Assembly: GCA_030704615.1 (NCBI GenBank)
Contig: CM060734.1
Span: 44,408,042-44,472,041 of the forward strand
Origin: Takakia lepidozioides
Taxonomy: Eukaryota; Streptophyta; Takakiopsida; Takakiales; Takakiaceae
Direction: 5' to 3'
DNA length: 64,000 bases
The position numbers and the translations under genes were made by a program. The notes below the pieces were generated by a model. The model saw only the letters and a list, made by a program, of their open reading frames with translations, was not told the DNA's origin and did not search any database. Shown here piece after piece: positions 10,541-27,200 of the stretch (positions are counted from its first letter, which is position 1; each line of letters starts with the position of its first letter).

Positions 10541-12384
10541 ATATCCAAGCCTTTACCTTTGGTGTGACAAGAGATTGCGATGACAACTTTGCAGGGAGAC
10601 CTGTCGCCTGGATGTCAGCCACATCTGCAACAGCATTGGCTGTGTCTCCAATTTGTTTCCGCAGTTTTTCCACACATGATTCAATGTACACCAAATGCTT
10701 CAGTGCCACATGGGATACTGCAAACGGAAAACGGCTGAGAATGGATGCCTTAGTGTCGAGAGAGGTAGGTGGCTCCAATACTCCAGTTTCCAAGTCTGCC
10801 AGATTTCCAGGTGGAGACCCACCAAAACTCTCTGGAGTCCTTGCAAACAGCAACTGGGAAAATTTGACAAGCAGGGCCGATGAGAAAGTTTCGGGGGTGG
10901 GATGAAGAACAAAATGACTGCAACAGAGCAACAAGCATTGTGACTGGTCAATTATGAACGAGAAACCTATTTCACTTTAGGCTGCTTATAGACATCTGAG
11001 ATACTACTACAGGCTTCTTCCAGGTGGGCCTAATGGCAACAGCAATACTCTAGATGAATCTGAATCATCGAAGTGGATTCGAAGCATATGGGAGGGTCAT
11101 TGCTTCTGCTTGGAAGTATTGGCATACTTGTCAGTGGTACATTTGCAACTCACTACATCGTCGACCCAAACAGAGCCTGCCATGATTAAGTGGTTGATGT
11201 ATACTTCAACAAAATTGTGCTGGGAACGCTTTTCAGTATTCTCCTACCAGACCTGGAAATCAACATTGCTTAAGTAGTGAAAACTCAGTGCTCATTCATA
11301 CAGCACCAGCGCTATAGTCATCAAAAGTTGTTTGCTTCTCAACACATCACCCCACTCAAGGAGTATCCTGCCACACCTGGTTTCCAAGTAACTCACAGAA
11401 CTATATGCTCGATCAGAAACCTTGCAGGAATGTAATTACCCACCTGGACCTGTGATCAAACTCGACAAGATACTAGATATCTTGTGGCTGGAAGAAAGGC
11501 TTGCACGGTCGTCATGAGACAGACGGTGGAGTGTGATGCATACAAATCTTGCAAGCAAGGGGTCTTCTTTGGCACGTCCGCCAAGCCCAACATCCATCAC
11601 ACTCTGCAAGTGGGAACTCAGAATCTGTGGTTGGGCTTTGGCTGCCATACACAAAATAACAAGGGCCCCACGGCTTCTCACTGGGGTTGCATCAGATGCA
11701 TTGAATGTGAAGTAGTTCCACAGAGCGGACACCTGCAAGAGAGCCGTAGAAGTCGAAGACATTGCCTCATGCACTTTATTCACAACATACATCTCTGTTG
11801 ACAGCTCAAAGTAGTCGAGAAAGGCAGCACTGACTAACAATGATCATCATTACCCCAAGGTCCAACGGTTTCAACAACACAGAAAGAAGAGAACCTATAG
11901 TTAGACACTAAGAGGATGAGAGGAAATACCGTGTCCAAGGAGAGGTTCCCCTTGTCTGCGAGCTTGCTGACAAGTGCTTCAATGGAGGTAAGGTCCCCAA
12001 TGCTGGCATCCAAAGTCAGGTTTAAAAGGGTCAGTGCAGTCTCTGATGGGCTTTGCCTCAGGTATGTAGCGATGAAGGCTCCCTCAACTGCCTTGCATAC
12101 ACTTTTTTCTTGTGAGAATACCTGCAATAATCCAAGGAAAAGAACTGATTGTTACAGGAATTTGACTTGGGGTATTTGACTAGGATTGTGTATGGGGGTC
12201 AACTATGCCAAGGGGAAGGTGCAAACTTACAAGAGAAAGTTTAAAACATCCACAGGCCCCCCAGACAAATGCAATTGAAGGGACAAAGTAGAACAGCAAA
12301 AAACTACATCAGAAGGCTATAAACATCGACAAAAAAACTACCAAGAACTTTGGCTCGCTCAAGCTGAAGCCTTCAGCCAAATAC

Positions 12385-12510
12385 AGAAAATGTAATGGTT
12401 TTTTATAGTGTCTGCAAAAAGCTCAATGAGCTTATGGGACAAATTAGCCGTTGAGGCAAGAGCCAATGAAACAAAGTCGAACACAAATACCACATAAAAA
12501 GAAATGTAAC
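12385..12510 (-). mobile_element. Short 5'-truncated LINE end next to a CAP-D2 exon
   Basis: Diverged LINE 3' end: ggttttttatagtgtctgca followed by the AAGCTC-AAT-GAGCTT hairpin and tatgggacaaatt. The CAP-D2 exon homology stops at about 12528, so this insertion may have contributed to loss of the following coding sequence. Confidence 0.7.
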
Positions 12511-12895
12511 AAAGTAGTGTGGTAAGCTATTGAAGAGCACTCTTTCTCACTAAGCTTGCTTTGTCTTCAAGCCTACCAGCTGCAATTTCGGTAACAAGGT
12601 TCCAAAGCCCAATGGAAACAGCACTCTCCTCCTAACATAGGCTTGCCCATGTTCGAAGAACTTTGCTACGAGTATAAGGACTCTTATCCCTTACACGCTC
12701 CAGTAGAAGATCCAGCATACCCTGTTGTGCCAAATCAAATCAACGAGTGTTAGTCACTCAGAGCCCATGTTTGGAAACTGTTATACAATTCCTTTCACAC
12801 CTAGCAGCACTCAATCAATTGCAACAAAATACATATGCACAAGACTACACTCCAGATCCATGTCTGGCAGACTCAGGTAAGCTTTAAGTTCAAAG

Positions 12896-12945
12896 AAATG
12901 AAATGAAATGAAATGGAACTTCATAACGTCCACAAGGGGACTAAA
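12896..12945 (-). mobile_element. Minimal LINE tail (about 50 bp) in a CAP-D2 intron
   Basis: (GAAAT)4 followed by ggaacttcataacgtccaca, the terminal sequence of the main LINE family without the hairpin. It lies about 33 bp from the donor of the exon ending at 12978. Confidence 0.65.
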
Positions 12946-14149
12946 TGGAGCATAAAACTCCGGAAGAGTTTCCTCACCTGCTTGCTGCGCAGCCGTGTCA
13001 TTTGATCACCAAAAGCATTTTCAACTGCAGGTTCTTCACTATATCTCACAACGAGCTTACCAATCACTTGAACAAGGGCACTCCTCATTGTATGCACCTT
13101 CCCATCCAGGTGTGGAATAATGACACTCAGATTCACAGCCACGAGCTTTGGCTGGTGGTCAGCCATAGCAACAAGGAATTTACCTACATACTTGGCACCT
13201 GAACGGTCATGAGCAAAATCCTCTGGGTTGATATGCCCGATTTCCTGTAGAACAGCCACAGCCAGGCTGGCATAATGATACTTCTTCTCAGCCAGGGCCA
13301 CCAGATCCGCGAGGTGTACAGACAGGTGCTTATACTGGTGTAGCAGATTCACAATTGCTGATGTCACTACGTATTGGTATTTTGCAGCACATGCAGCCAC
13401 AATGTTGCAGAGAGCTTCTTTGAGCTCCTTCTGTTTCAAATGGGAGGGGTTCTCCGGCGGCGAGAATGCAACCCTGCCATTAACAGCATATCTTAGCATC
13501 AGTACACCTTTGGAAACAGGATACACTGTAATAAACAACTGACATGAAAATGCCTTACCATGTGGTGGATTTTCAGTTGCACAGCACTAGACACTGCTGT
13601 CACAGACCATGGAATATCTCAAATGCAAGTGATACATGCATGTGTCTCTCCTTGCATGTTTCCTCACGCCCCAAGATAGATCTCAGTTACTGGGTGTTTT
13701 GAACCTACTTGCATATGTATACACCCACCCAAGGAAAATACCCAGCCCCAACAACTGCCTGCATCCCATTCCACCCCCGCTGTCCACCGTAAAGCAAGTA
13801 TTCACAGATACTTGCTTGGTAGATATTCACAGATTCCATCCCATCCCATTCATGGATAGAACCACTTCAGAGAGATGAGGAAGCAAGTATTCACAGAAAT
13901 CACAAGTCAAATGATCTTGCATTAAACAGGTAACAGTGGAATGCTGCTCTACTCTGGATTCAGTGAGAAACAGATACTTCAGGTGGTGGACTGACTGCCA
14001 CTATTATACTTACATTGACAATCCTGCCATCCATCTCATGTAACTCTTCTCTATGACAAAAATAATCATTTGAAGGCTCCATCCTCATAAAACTCGGAGT
14101 GTTCCTTTCCATTCTATAATTTTTTTTTTTCCATCATGATTTCGTTCTT

Positions 14150-14216
14150 TTCTTCTTTTGTCCCACAAGCTCTTTGAGCTTTCTGCGGACGCTATAAAGA
14201 ACCATTTCATTTCTTT
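14150..14216 (+). mobile_element. Short LINE 3' end, plus orientation
   Basis: ttttgtcccacaagctcttt, then gagctttctgcggacgctat and aaagaaccatttcatttctt. This is the sense strand of the LINE 3' UTR end with the AAGCTC-TTT-GAGCTT hairpin. It is inserted in the CAP-D2 intron between the exons 14253-14433 and 12978-13491, opposite to the gene. Confidence 0.75.
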
Positions 14217-15889
14217 CCTTTTTTTCCAAGAAAGGTTAGTTACATGACTCACCTAGCAAAGAAGGCAACCAGACCATCTTCTGGCTGAGACATTGCATAT
14301 AGTCGTCAAAGGTCAACTTGCAATGCAGTGGCAAGTAGACCAACAATACGGGTCCTATGAATATCCCAGTTCCACTCTGTAGCCACATGCTTCCTCCCCG
14401 ACTGCTTCTTCTGCATCACACCATAGTCACCACCTTTCAGGGTTTAAATGTCACAATAATCCAATGACTTCTGAAACTAGTTTCTGAACTTCCTCGTACC
14501 TGCATGAATCTTGCAGGTTGGTGGTTGTAGATAAGCATTGTTGAAAACTAGCCCAACTGAATCACTTATAGTGATTTTGGGATTCTAGAAGAGTACTCTC
14601 AAGTGTGTTATCACAACAACTTGTAGGGCAGAGGATCAATTCTTTACTTTGAAGATTTGACAGATCACAGATCCTGTCTTAAGGTTTACTTTCATGTGAA
14701 TATCATGACAAAATATTTACTGTGTCTGGAGGTAATATGACTTCCATTTACCCACCTTCCCAGTGCCTGGTCCTCCGGTCTCCTCCAGAACAAGAAGTGA
14801 GTGCAAGAAGTAGGCATAGATTTTGAGTGCGTTTCGATGTGACTGGACTTGCTGCCACATGTACATGGCATCCTCATGGGAGTCCCCAGCAGTGAAGGAG
14901 AGTGCCAAAACGGAGGGATTGAGCAATTTAAAATTGGAGCACAGGCTTTCAATCAAGATGCCTTTTGCGATTGGTCCTAATGAAGCAAAACCCCTGTCAT
15001 TCAGCCAACAGCAACTAGCGTCAGATACTCTGGAGTGTACAATTACAAGACTCAAATGGATGTGAAAACTATTTGAGACAGGATGAAGGCCAAGTCCCTA
15101 TGGGCTCTAAAACTCTCGCAAAACCAATCCTGCAGTTTGAGGACTGACAAACAAACGAAGTGACTTGGGAGGGTGTCAGTAAGGTGCAAGGTGGAGGTTC
15201 AGCAAATGCACACAAGTAAAGGCAGGAGAGGTGGAATGACCATTAGACGGAGGTTTATGATAAATCTAATTCATTGCCTTCATTAGGAATCGCAAACCTA
15301 CCAGACAAACGTAGACAAACACACACAGACAAGCATAGCACCAGTGGACACTGTGGGCTACATTGCAGCCACAGTATACCAACAGTGCGGAAAGAACTGA
15401 ACAATTAAGCAAAGATAGTGGAGAACCACACCTTACAAGAGAGTACACCTGGTCAAATATACTCTGCTCTTCAATACACAACACCTCGTTGTCAGCTAAT
15501 TAAAAGGCCACAACTGCATCCATCACCAATACCAAAGCATTTCAGTGCCATGCAGTTGTTGATTGGAGTATACAGTAAACCTCTGGGATTGTCTTCCTCT
15601 GGAGGCTCATAATCAAGAAAAGCACGGTTAATAACTAGCACTTAGTATGTTTGTTATAGTTGTTGTCCCATGTGATATCTGGATTTTCAATGAGTATAGT
15701 AATACTGTTCTTCTCCCCCGAACGACATTTGCATTTGACACCTTCCTGGGTTCTTCTTGTAGTTCTAGCGCCCAGAGTCTGCTAGGACATGTGGACGAAA
15801 TAAGATTCCTTGTTCAATGATCCTCAGCGAGCTCACCCAAAAACTCCAATTTTGCAAGGATAATTGTATCTGCATAGGTCAAACCACGT

Positions 15890-16115
15890 TACTACCACGT
15901 CCACGCTAGGATTTGCCCATCCAAGAAATGGAGATAGACCATCACTTCTTTCTGTCCTGCCCAGTATATTATGAGACTAGAGGGAGATACTACTGTCTTT
16001 CAGACCCTGGGTGTCCAAGCTTGCTATCTCTGTTAAGTCTCGTCTCTAAGTCGCGTTATATGGCTTCCTACCTTTGAGCTTTCAGCGGATGTTACAAGTT
16101 TCTTTCTTCTTTCTT
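15890..16115 (+). mobile_element. Old, diverged LINE C-terminal fragment
   Basis: The plus strand encodes a diverged finger, EIDHHFFLSCPVYYETRGRY, matching ETEEHFFFYCPLYYEIRGRF of the younger copies. It is followed at about 16073-16095 by gagctttcagcggatgttac, a decayed 3' end. Confidence 0.6.
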
Positions 16116-16169
16116 CTTATCCCTTAAGCTTTAGTTGCTCCTGTGCTGGTTGTGGCCCGTCTTTCTTGT

Positions 16170-16563
16170 TTCTTTCTTCGGCTCCCACAACCTACGGATA
16201 GAGACTGGCAGATGGGAAAACCTGCAACGGGAGGACCGCCTATGTCCAACTTGCACAGGGCGCAACCGGGAAATTGAAACCGAAGAACACTTCTTCTATT
16301 GCCCTCTATACTACGAGAAACATGGGAGATTCCACTGCCTATTCCGCGGAGCCCAATCCCTCACTGAAGTCTTGCACTATGAGGATCAGAAATGCTTGGC
16401 AGCTTACCTGCACGAGGCCTTCACCCTTACACGATCACTCGAGCAATAGTTTATTTTTGGCTCTGGTTTTGTTTCCTCTCTCATGTTTTCTTCCATTTTG
16501 TCCCATACGCTCTATGAGCTTCCGCGGACGTTATAAAGCACCATTTCATTCCATTCATCTTGT
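16170..16563 (+). mobile_element. LINE 3' end, plus orientation, in CAP-D2 intron 1
   Basis: The frame open to 16449 encodes SHNLRIETGRWENLQREDRL, the finger CPTCTGRNREIETEEHFFYC and the end TLTRSLEQ. It is followed by the 3' UTR and tail up to accatttcattccattcat. The hairpin stem is mutated (CGCTCTATGAGCTT). It is 5'-truncated and inserted antisense to CAP-D2. Confidence 0.85.
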
Positions 16564-16847
16564 CCCATAAGCTGCGCAATACCTAGCCAATTGTAAGACA
16601 GTTGCAGAGGGCGAAAACCACCAAAGTTGCCAACTTTCCAGTTGAGCTAAGGAGGAAAAAGTAGAATGAAATCCACGTAGAAGCATGTTTGGGAAGGGGA
16701 CAGCACAGCACCTTTAACAAGCTGATCGATCTCGGCTTCAGACAAATTCTCCACGTCGATAACATTTTGGGCATAAAGACGATCTTCCTGAGCCAAAGGA
16801 TTCTCCAGTTCCTCTAGGTGCTTAGGAATCGCAAAAGATGGCGCCAT

Positions 16848-17734
16848 GGCTACCCCTCGTAAGACACTCCGTCCTCTGTACTGCTTTCTGTATCCCTCTC
16901 TATATGCAGCCTGCGATCGACTGGGTTTTGTTTCTTCTGATCACATTCCTTGCAGACCGCGCTGGCGATGCAGGCTCTGAAGTCGTTGGCAGAAAAGATC
17001 ACTGCGTGTGTGTGGAGCAGAGACGGGATTGATCAGAGATGATTGCCTTGGAGGAGTCGAAAGTGGAAAGAATTTTACTGGAAGCTCGCGAATTGGGGCA
17101 GCTTCCTGCTGGCGGTGAAAAAGCTATGGCAGTTCCGGACTGAGATCGTCAATGAGGGCCTAGTTTACACCGGAAGCGAAGACTCTCGTAATGGTACACC
17201 AACACAGCTTATAAGATACTCGAGCTTAGTCCAGACGCCAGAACCACTTCTCCCGCATAAAAATTCTCCATCTGTCTCACGACATAGCTGGCTTCATGAT
17301 GACATAGCTACAGAAAATGTTGTCCACGGCCGAACTCCTGATCCTCTCCTGCTGCTTCTTGATGACGCCTCGATAACTTTCTTACCGAGGAAGATTTTCG
17401 TACAGTAAATTTGAAAGAGACACGGGAACGGAACCAAAAGCGTTTGTGAATTTGATTTTGAACTTCGCTAACCAGAATGCCCGAGTGTGGTGAGCTTAAT
17501 GATAGACAAGAAATGGCGTCATACTTACACGCTTCCAATCAAGAGGTTGAAACAATGACCTTGATCGCTAGCGCAACAAACATGTGCACTGTAATCATAT
17601 TACACATTCTTCAAGGTACAGTCATAACAATTGAGGGTCGTTGTGACGTACACATCACATTAAGTATGACTTGTATTGGTTGGCACCTCCCTGATTTCCC
17701 AGCTGCCATCTATATATGCATCTGTCCACCATGC
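16848..17734. other. Upstream region of CAP-D2; short plus-strand ORF
   Basis: No gene I can support. A small plus-strand frame beginning with ATG at 17040 (MIALEESKVERILLEARELG, 34 codons) looks coding-like. The frame just before it (MQALKSLAEKITACVWSRDG from about 16972) is offset by one base, so together they could be a decayed first exon of a divergently transcribed gene. Nothing downstream continues it. Confidence 0.3.
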
Positions 17735-18540
17735 TCATGCGATTGTCTAATAAGGGTCAAGGCCTTGTGCAGGTAAGCTGCCAAGCATTTCTGATCCTCA
17801 TAGTGGAAGACTTCAGTGAGAGACTGAGTTCCACGTCGGAATAGACAATGCATGGAATCTCCGACGGATCTCATAATACAGAGGGCACTAATACAAGAAG
17901 TGTTCTTCAGTTTCAATTTCCTGGTTGCGCCCGGTGCAAGCTGGACATGGGCGGCCCTAAAGTTGCAGGTTTTCCCACGGATCTACCAGTCTCTATCAGT
18001 AGATTGTGGGAGCCCACCCTGAACCGCCCCAATACCCTCAGGAGGGAAGGAGAAATTAAATGAAATGAAATGGTGTTTTATAATGTCCACACATAAAGGC
18101 GAGGTAATAATTGGGCCGCAAGGTTCTATCATCACTGAGAAGCAAGAATGTCTCTGATAGAAATGGAGTTTTGTTGTGAGATTGGGTAGCTTCCAAGTTC
18201 TCCTGACATGCATGTAGTTCCATTAAGTTCTCTTCTAATGAGTTTGTTGCGATCCTGTTTGGATGTGATTTCCACCCCTTCTCGATTTTGTGGCAGTAGC
18301 AAAGCAATAGAAAGTCCATTGCGCTCAAAAAAATTGCACACTCGAGCATACCACCAAGAGTGCTTGAAACCTGCTGTTAATAGATCTATGTTCCGAGGGA
18401 ACTCTGCACATAGGATGTTCACGAGATGGAGTTGTGCCTCTGGCGCCAAGCATTGATTGGAGAAAAGATGACTGCACGATGCTTCCAGAAAACCATAAGT
18501 GGCAGCCGGGGTGACAACTCTGTCAACTTTTTGGTTCGCG
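17735..18540 (-). mobile_element. LINE C-terminal fragment interrupted by a solo tail
   Basis: Minus-strand pieces of the finger region (CLAAYLHKALTL, KNTSCISALCIMRS in the shifted frame) and upstream linker (about 18100-18500) belong to the main LINE family. Between ggagggaaggag and ataaaggcgagg a foreign piece at about 18056-18096 reads aaattaaatgaaatgaaatg then gtgttttataatgtccacac. It is again only the family's terminal sequence. Frames are broken. Confidence 0.75.
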
Positions 18541-18815
18541 CAGCTGCCTGGAGCATATTCCAGAGGACTGTGGAATATGGGGATGGGAGAGGCTTTGTTT
18601 ACACTGTGAAACGGATGTGACTCTCACTCAGCCGCCAGACTTAGCTATTCTAAGCCGGAATATTCCTACATGTTCAGGATCCCCATCAATTGGCTATTCT
18701 CGGGCACTATTTTCTCGGGCAGCACAAAACCATCCTCATCTTATGTGTCCCTCTCAACCGTCGGATTGAACGATATCTGCACTCAGCGGATCCTCTCCCG
18801 CTCCTCTCTCTAGGC

Positions 18816-18951
18816 GAGGCAGCAAGAGATTCACTCCCTATATAAGGCTGCACCTGCTCTTGTCCCTTCAGAGTCTCATTGTGAGGCAGCAAGAGATTCA
18901 CTCCCTTATATAAGGCTGCACCCTGCTCTTGTCCCTTCAGAGTCTCATTGT
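18816..18951 (+). promoter_or_regulatory. Tandemly duplicated core promoter of the carboxypeptidase gene, two TATA boxes
   Basis: A 67-bp unit (18816-18882) is repeated directly as 18883-18951. Each unit runs from gaggcagcaagagattcact to cccttcagagtctcattgt. Each carries TATATAAGG (TATA boxes at 18839-18845 and 18907-18913). The units differ by two single-base insertions in the second. Both TATA boxes are in the right orientation and distance for the gene starting at 19045. I infer two alternative start sites about 68 bp apart. Confidence 0.75.
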
Positions 18952-19044
18952 GCGTCATTCTCATTTGTGGGGGTAAGCCGGACGGTGAGCTCTGTACGTA
19001 GAGCTAGTCTCATTTTGTACTTCGGGGATCGAGCGGTGAGCAAC

Positions 19045-22579
<3,535 letters not shown>

Positions 22580-24200
22580 ACTGTTAGCTCGTGACTATGT
22601 GCATGCACTTCTGGAGCTAACGACCTCAGTGTAGAAGTATATATTCAAACTCCAAATGCATTTATCGAACAACAATGTTTCTTCAAAATGATTTCTAAAG
22701 TTCTGTTTTACTCCCACACTGTGCGTGATGAAGTTCCTAGTATGCATTTTCAGAAAGGAAAATGTGACCTTTGGAGGAAAGATGGGTCCTTATCTGTATC
22801 GACCCTAGATGTCAAAATATCTCGGAATCACTAATCTTCTTCTTAAGGGAAAGGGGAGGAAGCCTCAGCTAGAAGACAAGGAAAAATAACCTTGTGAGAA
22901 AGCATGAGGTGGCTGTAGCAATGCACGTGAAGCCACCAGCTACCAGGCATATTGTCTCTAGTCAAATTTATCTTTTAATTGTTAACAATATATGTCTTAG
23001 CTCAGCAAAGTAGCAACCCATCCTTTGGGAAGTAAAATGAGCCGGAGCGGGGGGGCCTATCAGGCAATCACAAGCAACTATAACTGGGACCAAAGGTCGA
23101 ACGAGTGCAAAGCTTCAGATAAAAGCATCAAGGGTTGGACCGGTTGTATGGCAAGTCTGATCCCAATTGGACATGCTCCTTCCGTTCTTCTTTCACCTGC
23201 ATTTGAACAATGAAGGAAGTTACTCTCAATCTGTAGGAATCAGGGTACTAATGAGTCTCCTTAGGATTTGTGTTCATTACGTTGGCACCTTCAACTTCAA
23301 CTTTTGTGTGCAGACAAACTAGAATAGGATCATATAGCCAGATGTCTCTGTTAAATTTCTAAAGCTCGCTGCGCGGTCACGATCTCAAAAGAAAAGCGAC
23401 AAAGATCAATTGACACATGCAGCCTTCTCGCTGACACCAAAGAGGGCTACTTGCTTGTTTTATCAGATTGACTTTTCTTACTTTGAGATGCAGCACTGTT
23501 CAAGCTAGGATTGTCTACAACATCAACTTAGAGGAATACTGCTTCTGGTGTCGGTCACAGATTAGCACAAAGTTTATAACTTGGCTTGGAAAATGAAGGG
23601 AAAATGCAGCACCTTCAATCTTTATTGAGCCTGGTACCCCTAATTTATATACATCAAGGTCATCAAAGTTACCAAGTGTTTTGAAGTTCAAGCAGCATCT
23701 TCAATCCAGCCAGCTGGTAGAGCTACCTAGGTTTCCTTCCACTAATACAACCGGATCTTACATACATAATTCTCATCACACATTTTAAGAAATAGTTAAA
23801 TCGAGTCTCACTGGGTTGGGCCACACCCAGGAGGTGTGCCATAAATACCTTCCCAAACTTCGTGGGCACTGAGCTTGAAAAGGGAAACCCACAAATTTCA
23901 CACCCAGTCAGAGACAGAAGTGACAGAGAGACCTCTCCAAACACAGCTAATCCTGTGTGTGAGGGAGGTGGGGAGGCACAGTCAGAAGAAGATTCCCAAC
24001 AGAAAGATGAAGAACAGTAAGGCAATAAGAGGGACGAATAGAGAACTGTATTCAAAAAGGGAATGGGTACACTCAAAGACCGTATGATTGAATGATTAGA
24101 AAAGACTACTATTTCTGAGTACCACTTTCGCCATAGCTGGCAATGTCAAAGTCAACGCTGGGTTAACTTAGAATGGAATCTCTAGGGGACCATGAGGGTT
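22580..24200. other. Intergenic region between two convergent genes
   Basis: This holds the 3' flank of the carboxypeptidase gene and of the ABCC gene, which end towards each other. No open frame resembles a known protein. The longest one (minus, 24076-23723) lacks any recognisable feature and probably overlaps the ABCC 3' UTR. Confidence 0.5.
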
Positions 24201-27200
24201 TCAGAACCCTGAAGAGCTTGTCAAGGCCAACTGGTTCCAATCCAAACCCATTCCCTCAACATCTGGACTGACACGACCTCGTACTTGTCGTGCCATCATT
24301 GCCAAACCTTCAACAACACGAACCAATGCTATCCACCACCGGTCTTCCGACCCCTCCCGCTGCAGCAAGGACTCAGAAATGCTGGCATCATGCTCGCCTG
24401 ACAGAACCTGGTGGAGAGTTTGTGCGGCATCACGAGTCCTCTCCAGAATGGTGACTTCACTGTGAGCTTCACAGATTGCTGTTAAGTCTTGTTGTGAGGC
24501 AGTCAGGCTCATGGCTAGCGCCCACTGTGCGGCACTCGCCCACCGTGTTGAAGCTGCCCACCTTTTTTTCTCGTTGTCTGCCTCCTTTTCAATCTCCGCA
24601 GTCATGTCCACCTCTCCCAACACAACCCGCTGCAAATAGCGAGCATTGGCAGCGCCAGTGCTGCGAACCATGCTTGAAAAGAGACTTTCGTCCTTCAACA
24701 GAAGATGCTGTGGCGTGTCCATTTCTACCAACCGTCCTGCATCCATCACAAGGATACGGTCGCTGTCAATGATAGTATTAAGTCGATGGGCTATAATGAG
24801 CATTGTGCATGACTTGAACTCCTCACGTATTGTCTTCTGGATAAGAGCATCTGTTCCCACATCAACTGCAGCTGTCGCCTCATCAAGCACCAAAATCTTA
24901 GACCTCCTTAAGAGTGCACGAGCCAGGCTCAGAAGTTGCCTTTGTCCCACACTGAAATTCTCTCCACCCTCAGCCACCTCGGCTTCAAGACCTTGAGAGT
25001 TCCTTCGGACAACATCCTTTAAATGAGCCCTTTCCAGAGACTCCCACAGATCAGCATCTGTATGCTCATTAAAGGGGTCCAAATTGAAGCGAATAGAGCC
25101 CGAGAAGAGCACTGGAGTCTGGGGTATAATACCGAGGGTTTTCCTTAAGTCTGAAAGGCCCAAGGTTCTAATGTCCACACCATCAATGAAAATTTGGCCA
25201 CTCTCAGCCTCAACAATCCGGAAGAGAGTATTGAACATGCTAGACTTTCCAGCCCCAGTGCGACCAACAACACCCACTTTTTCCATTGCTCGTATTTCAA
25301 CAGATAGGCCGTGCAAAACTGGTGGCAAATCCGGCCTGTATCTCATCACTACCTGCTTGAACTCAATGGCTCCTGCAGATGGCCACCCAGGGGGCGGACG
25401 GTGGTCCTCAACCACAAGGGGGGCCTCAGATTCCAGGTCAGTGTAATTTCCCACTCGCTCGACAGAATTGAAGCTATTCTCTGCCATGCTTGCCAGGCGG
25501 AGAGTAACTGTCATCACAGAGGTAATGTTGAGGGCATAACTTAGGAGGAGGCCCATTTGAGGGGCAAACGCTGCCTGGTCACTAGCACGTGCATTTCCAA
25601 AAACAGCCAGTGTTGCTATCATCCAGATCATAAGACCCCCAAGAAACTCCAGCCGTAGAGAAAGCCACCTGTTGGAGCTCATGTTCACAACTGTAAATCG
25701 CGCATTCGTATCCATGGCATTTCCATTGACAGTGGCCATTCGGTCATAGGCCTCGTAAGCACGAATGGTAGCCAACCCATTCAAGGCCTCTCCAAACTGA
25801 GCATACACTGGAGACCGAGTTATGGAGTCCAGCCGTTTCACTTCCCTGGCAGTGCTCTGGAAATAGAGATACACTGCATAGAAAACCAGGAGCAGTGGCA
25901 AAATTGCCCACAGGGAGATCATATTCACGATTCCAATCAGGACAAATGTGGATATAAGCTGGAATAAATAGCTCAAGAACATATTCATATACACAGAAAC
26001 AAAACGGTCAATGTCACCAGTGTCCTTAGCAAATCGATTGATAATTCTGCCAACAGGGTTTGCATGAAAAAATGACATGGGTGCTCGCAGAATCGCACCG
26101 AGCATTCCATCATGCAAATACTTAGCAGCTGCCAAGCTTGAAAGCACCAGCCAGAAGGAGTTCAGAAGTGTTACACACACCTGCCCAAATGATAGTACAG
26201 CATAGATTTCATTGTAATATGCAGGGCTATGTGTCTTAGGCTTGGTTTCATCTGTCCAGATGCTAAGCCAGATACTGGTACAGAGTCGAATGACTTCACC
26301 CAATACGTAGGACAGAAACAGCACCCCCACCACCCACAGACCGCCCAGAGCTGCTTTGTACCTCTCAAGGACCTTCCAAGTGATGATTCCAGTCTCTCTT
26401 TCCTCCTGCTTTGTGAGAACTGCCTTAGCATCTTCGGCCTTCTCCTTCTTCAAGCTGATTGACCTCCTCATGGAAGGAGGCTTGTTGATCTTAGCATCAT
26501 GGCCATTCACAGCCTCCCCACTTGTAGGAGTGTCAGCGACATGGTCAGCTTCATCTGCAACATCCTCCATGCTTCCAGCATTCTCCATCAGCTGCTTGAA
26601 GAGAGGTCCATTTGCCAGCAGTTCATCATATGTGCCCTGCTCCTTGATCTCCCCCTGGTGCACCAAAACTATTCGATTGACCTGGGACAAAAAATGCAGC
26701 TGGTTTGTGACCAATATGCGTGTCTTTCCTCGCAATTCTTCCCGGAGACACGTATCAAACACCTGACGTGCAACGTGAGCATCAAGGGCACTAAGAGGGT
26801 CGTCAAAGATATAGTTGTCGGCATTGGCATAGATGGCACGAGCTATGGAGACACGCTGCTTTTGCCCACCACTGATGTTCACCCCTCGCTCTCCTATCTC
26901 TGTCTGATCCCCACCTGGTAGCAGCATCAGGTCTTGAGCCAGCGCACTGGCGTGAATGGCCCTGTTGTATCGCTCAGAATCAAAGGGAGATCCAAACAGG
27001 ATGTTGTCACGCACAGTTGCATTGAAGATCCATGAAACTTGTGCGACATATGCCACGCTGCCTCTAATAATAGCCCGACCGTCAGAAACGGGCGGCAACT
27101 CCCCAAGAATGGCTGATATAATAGAGGTTTTCCCCTCCCCAGTGCTTCCTACAATGGCTACCAGGCTTCCTACCTCAACCTCTAGATTGATGTTCAACAA

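Larger units (their letters stand above)
1..16847 (-). pseudogene. CAP-D2: Condensin complex subunit 1 (CAP-D2), degenerate copy, 3' end outside the window
   Basis: Exons read on the minus strand match plant condensin I HEAT-repeat subunit CAP-D2 in order: 16712-16847 (start MAPSFAIPKHLEELE), 15432-15495 (CIEEQSIFDQVYSLV), 14752-14993, 14253-14433, 12978-13491 (KELKEALCNIVAACAAKYQY), about 12528-12721 (RLEDKASLVRKSALQ), 11930-12121, 11440-11732 (RSRGALVILCMAAK), 10557-10917 (FAVSHVALKHLVYIESC), 776-952 (INAELGMAAS), 581-624 and 147-369 (ALGDLATRFPNLLEPWTEHM). Exon phases agree almost throughout. CAP-D2 normally works in mitotic chromosome condensation. This copy looks dead: in-frame TGA at 14308-14306, TAG at 12634-12632 and TAG at 12529-12527. 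About 170 residues expected between the exons ending near 12528 and starting at 12121 are absent, as is a stretch of about 20 residues before HPTPETF. LINEs fill the 10556-953 intron. Identity of the family is secure; sequencing error for all three stops is unlikely but not excluded. Confidence 0.85.
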
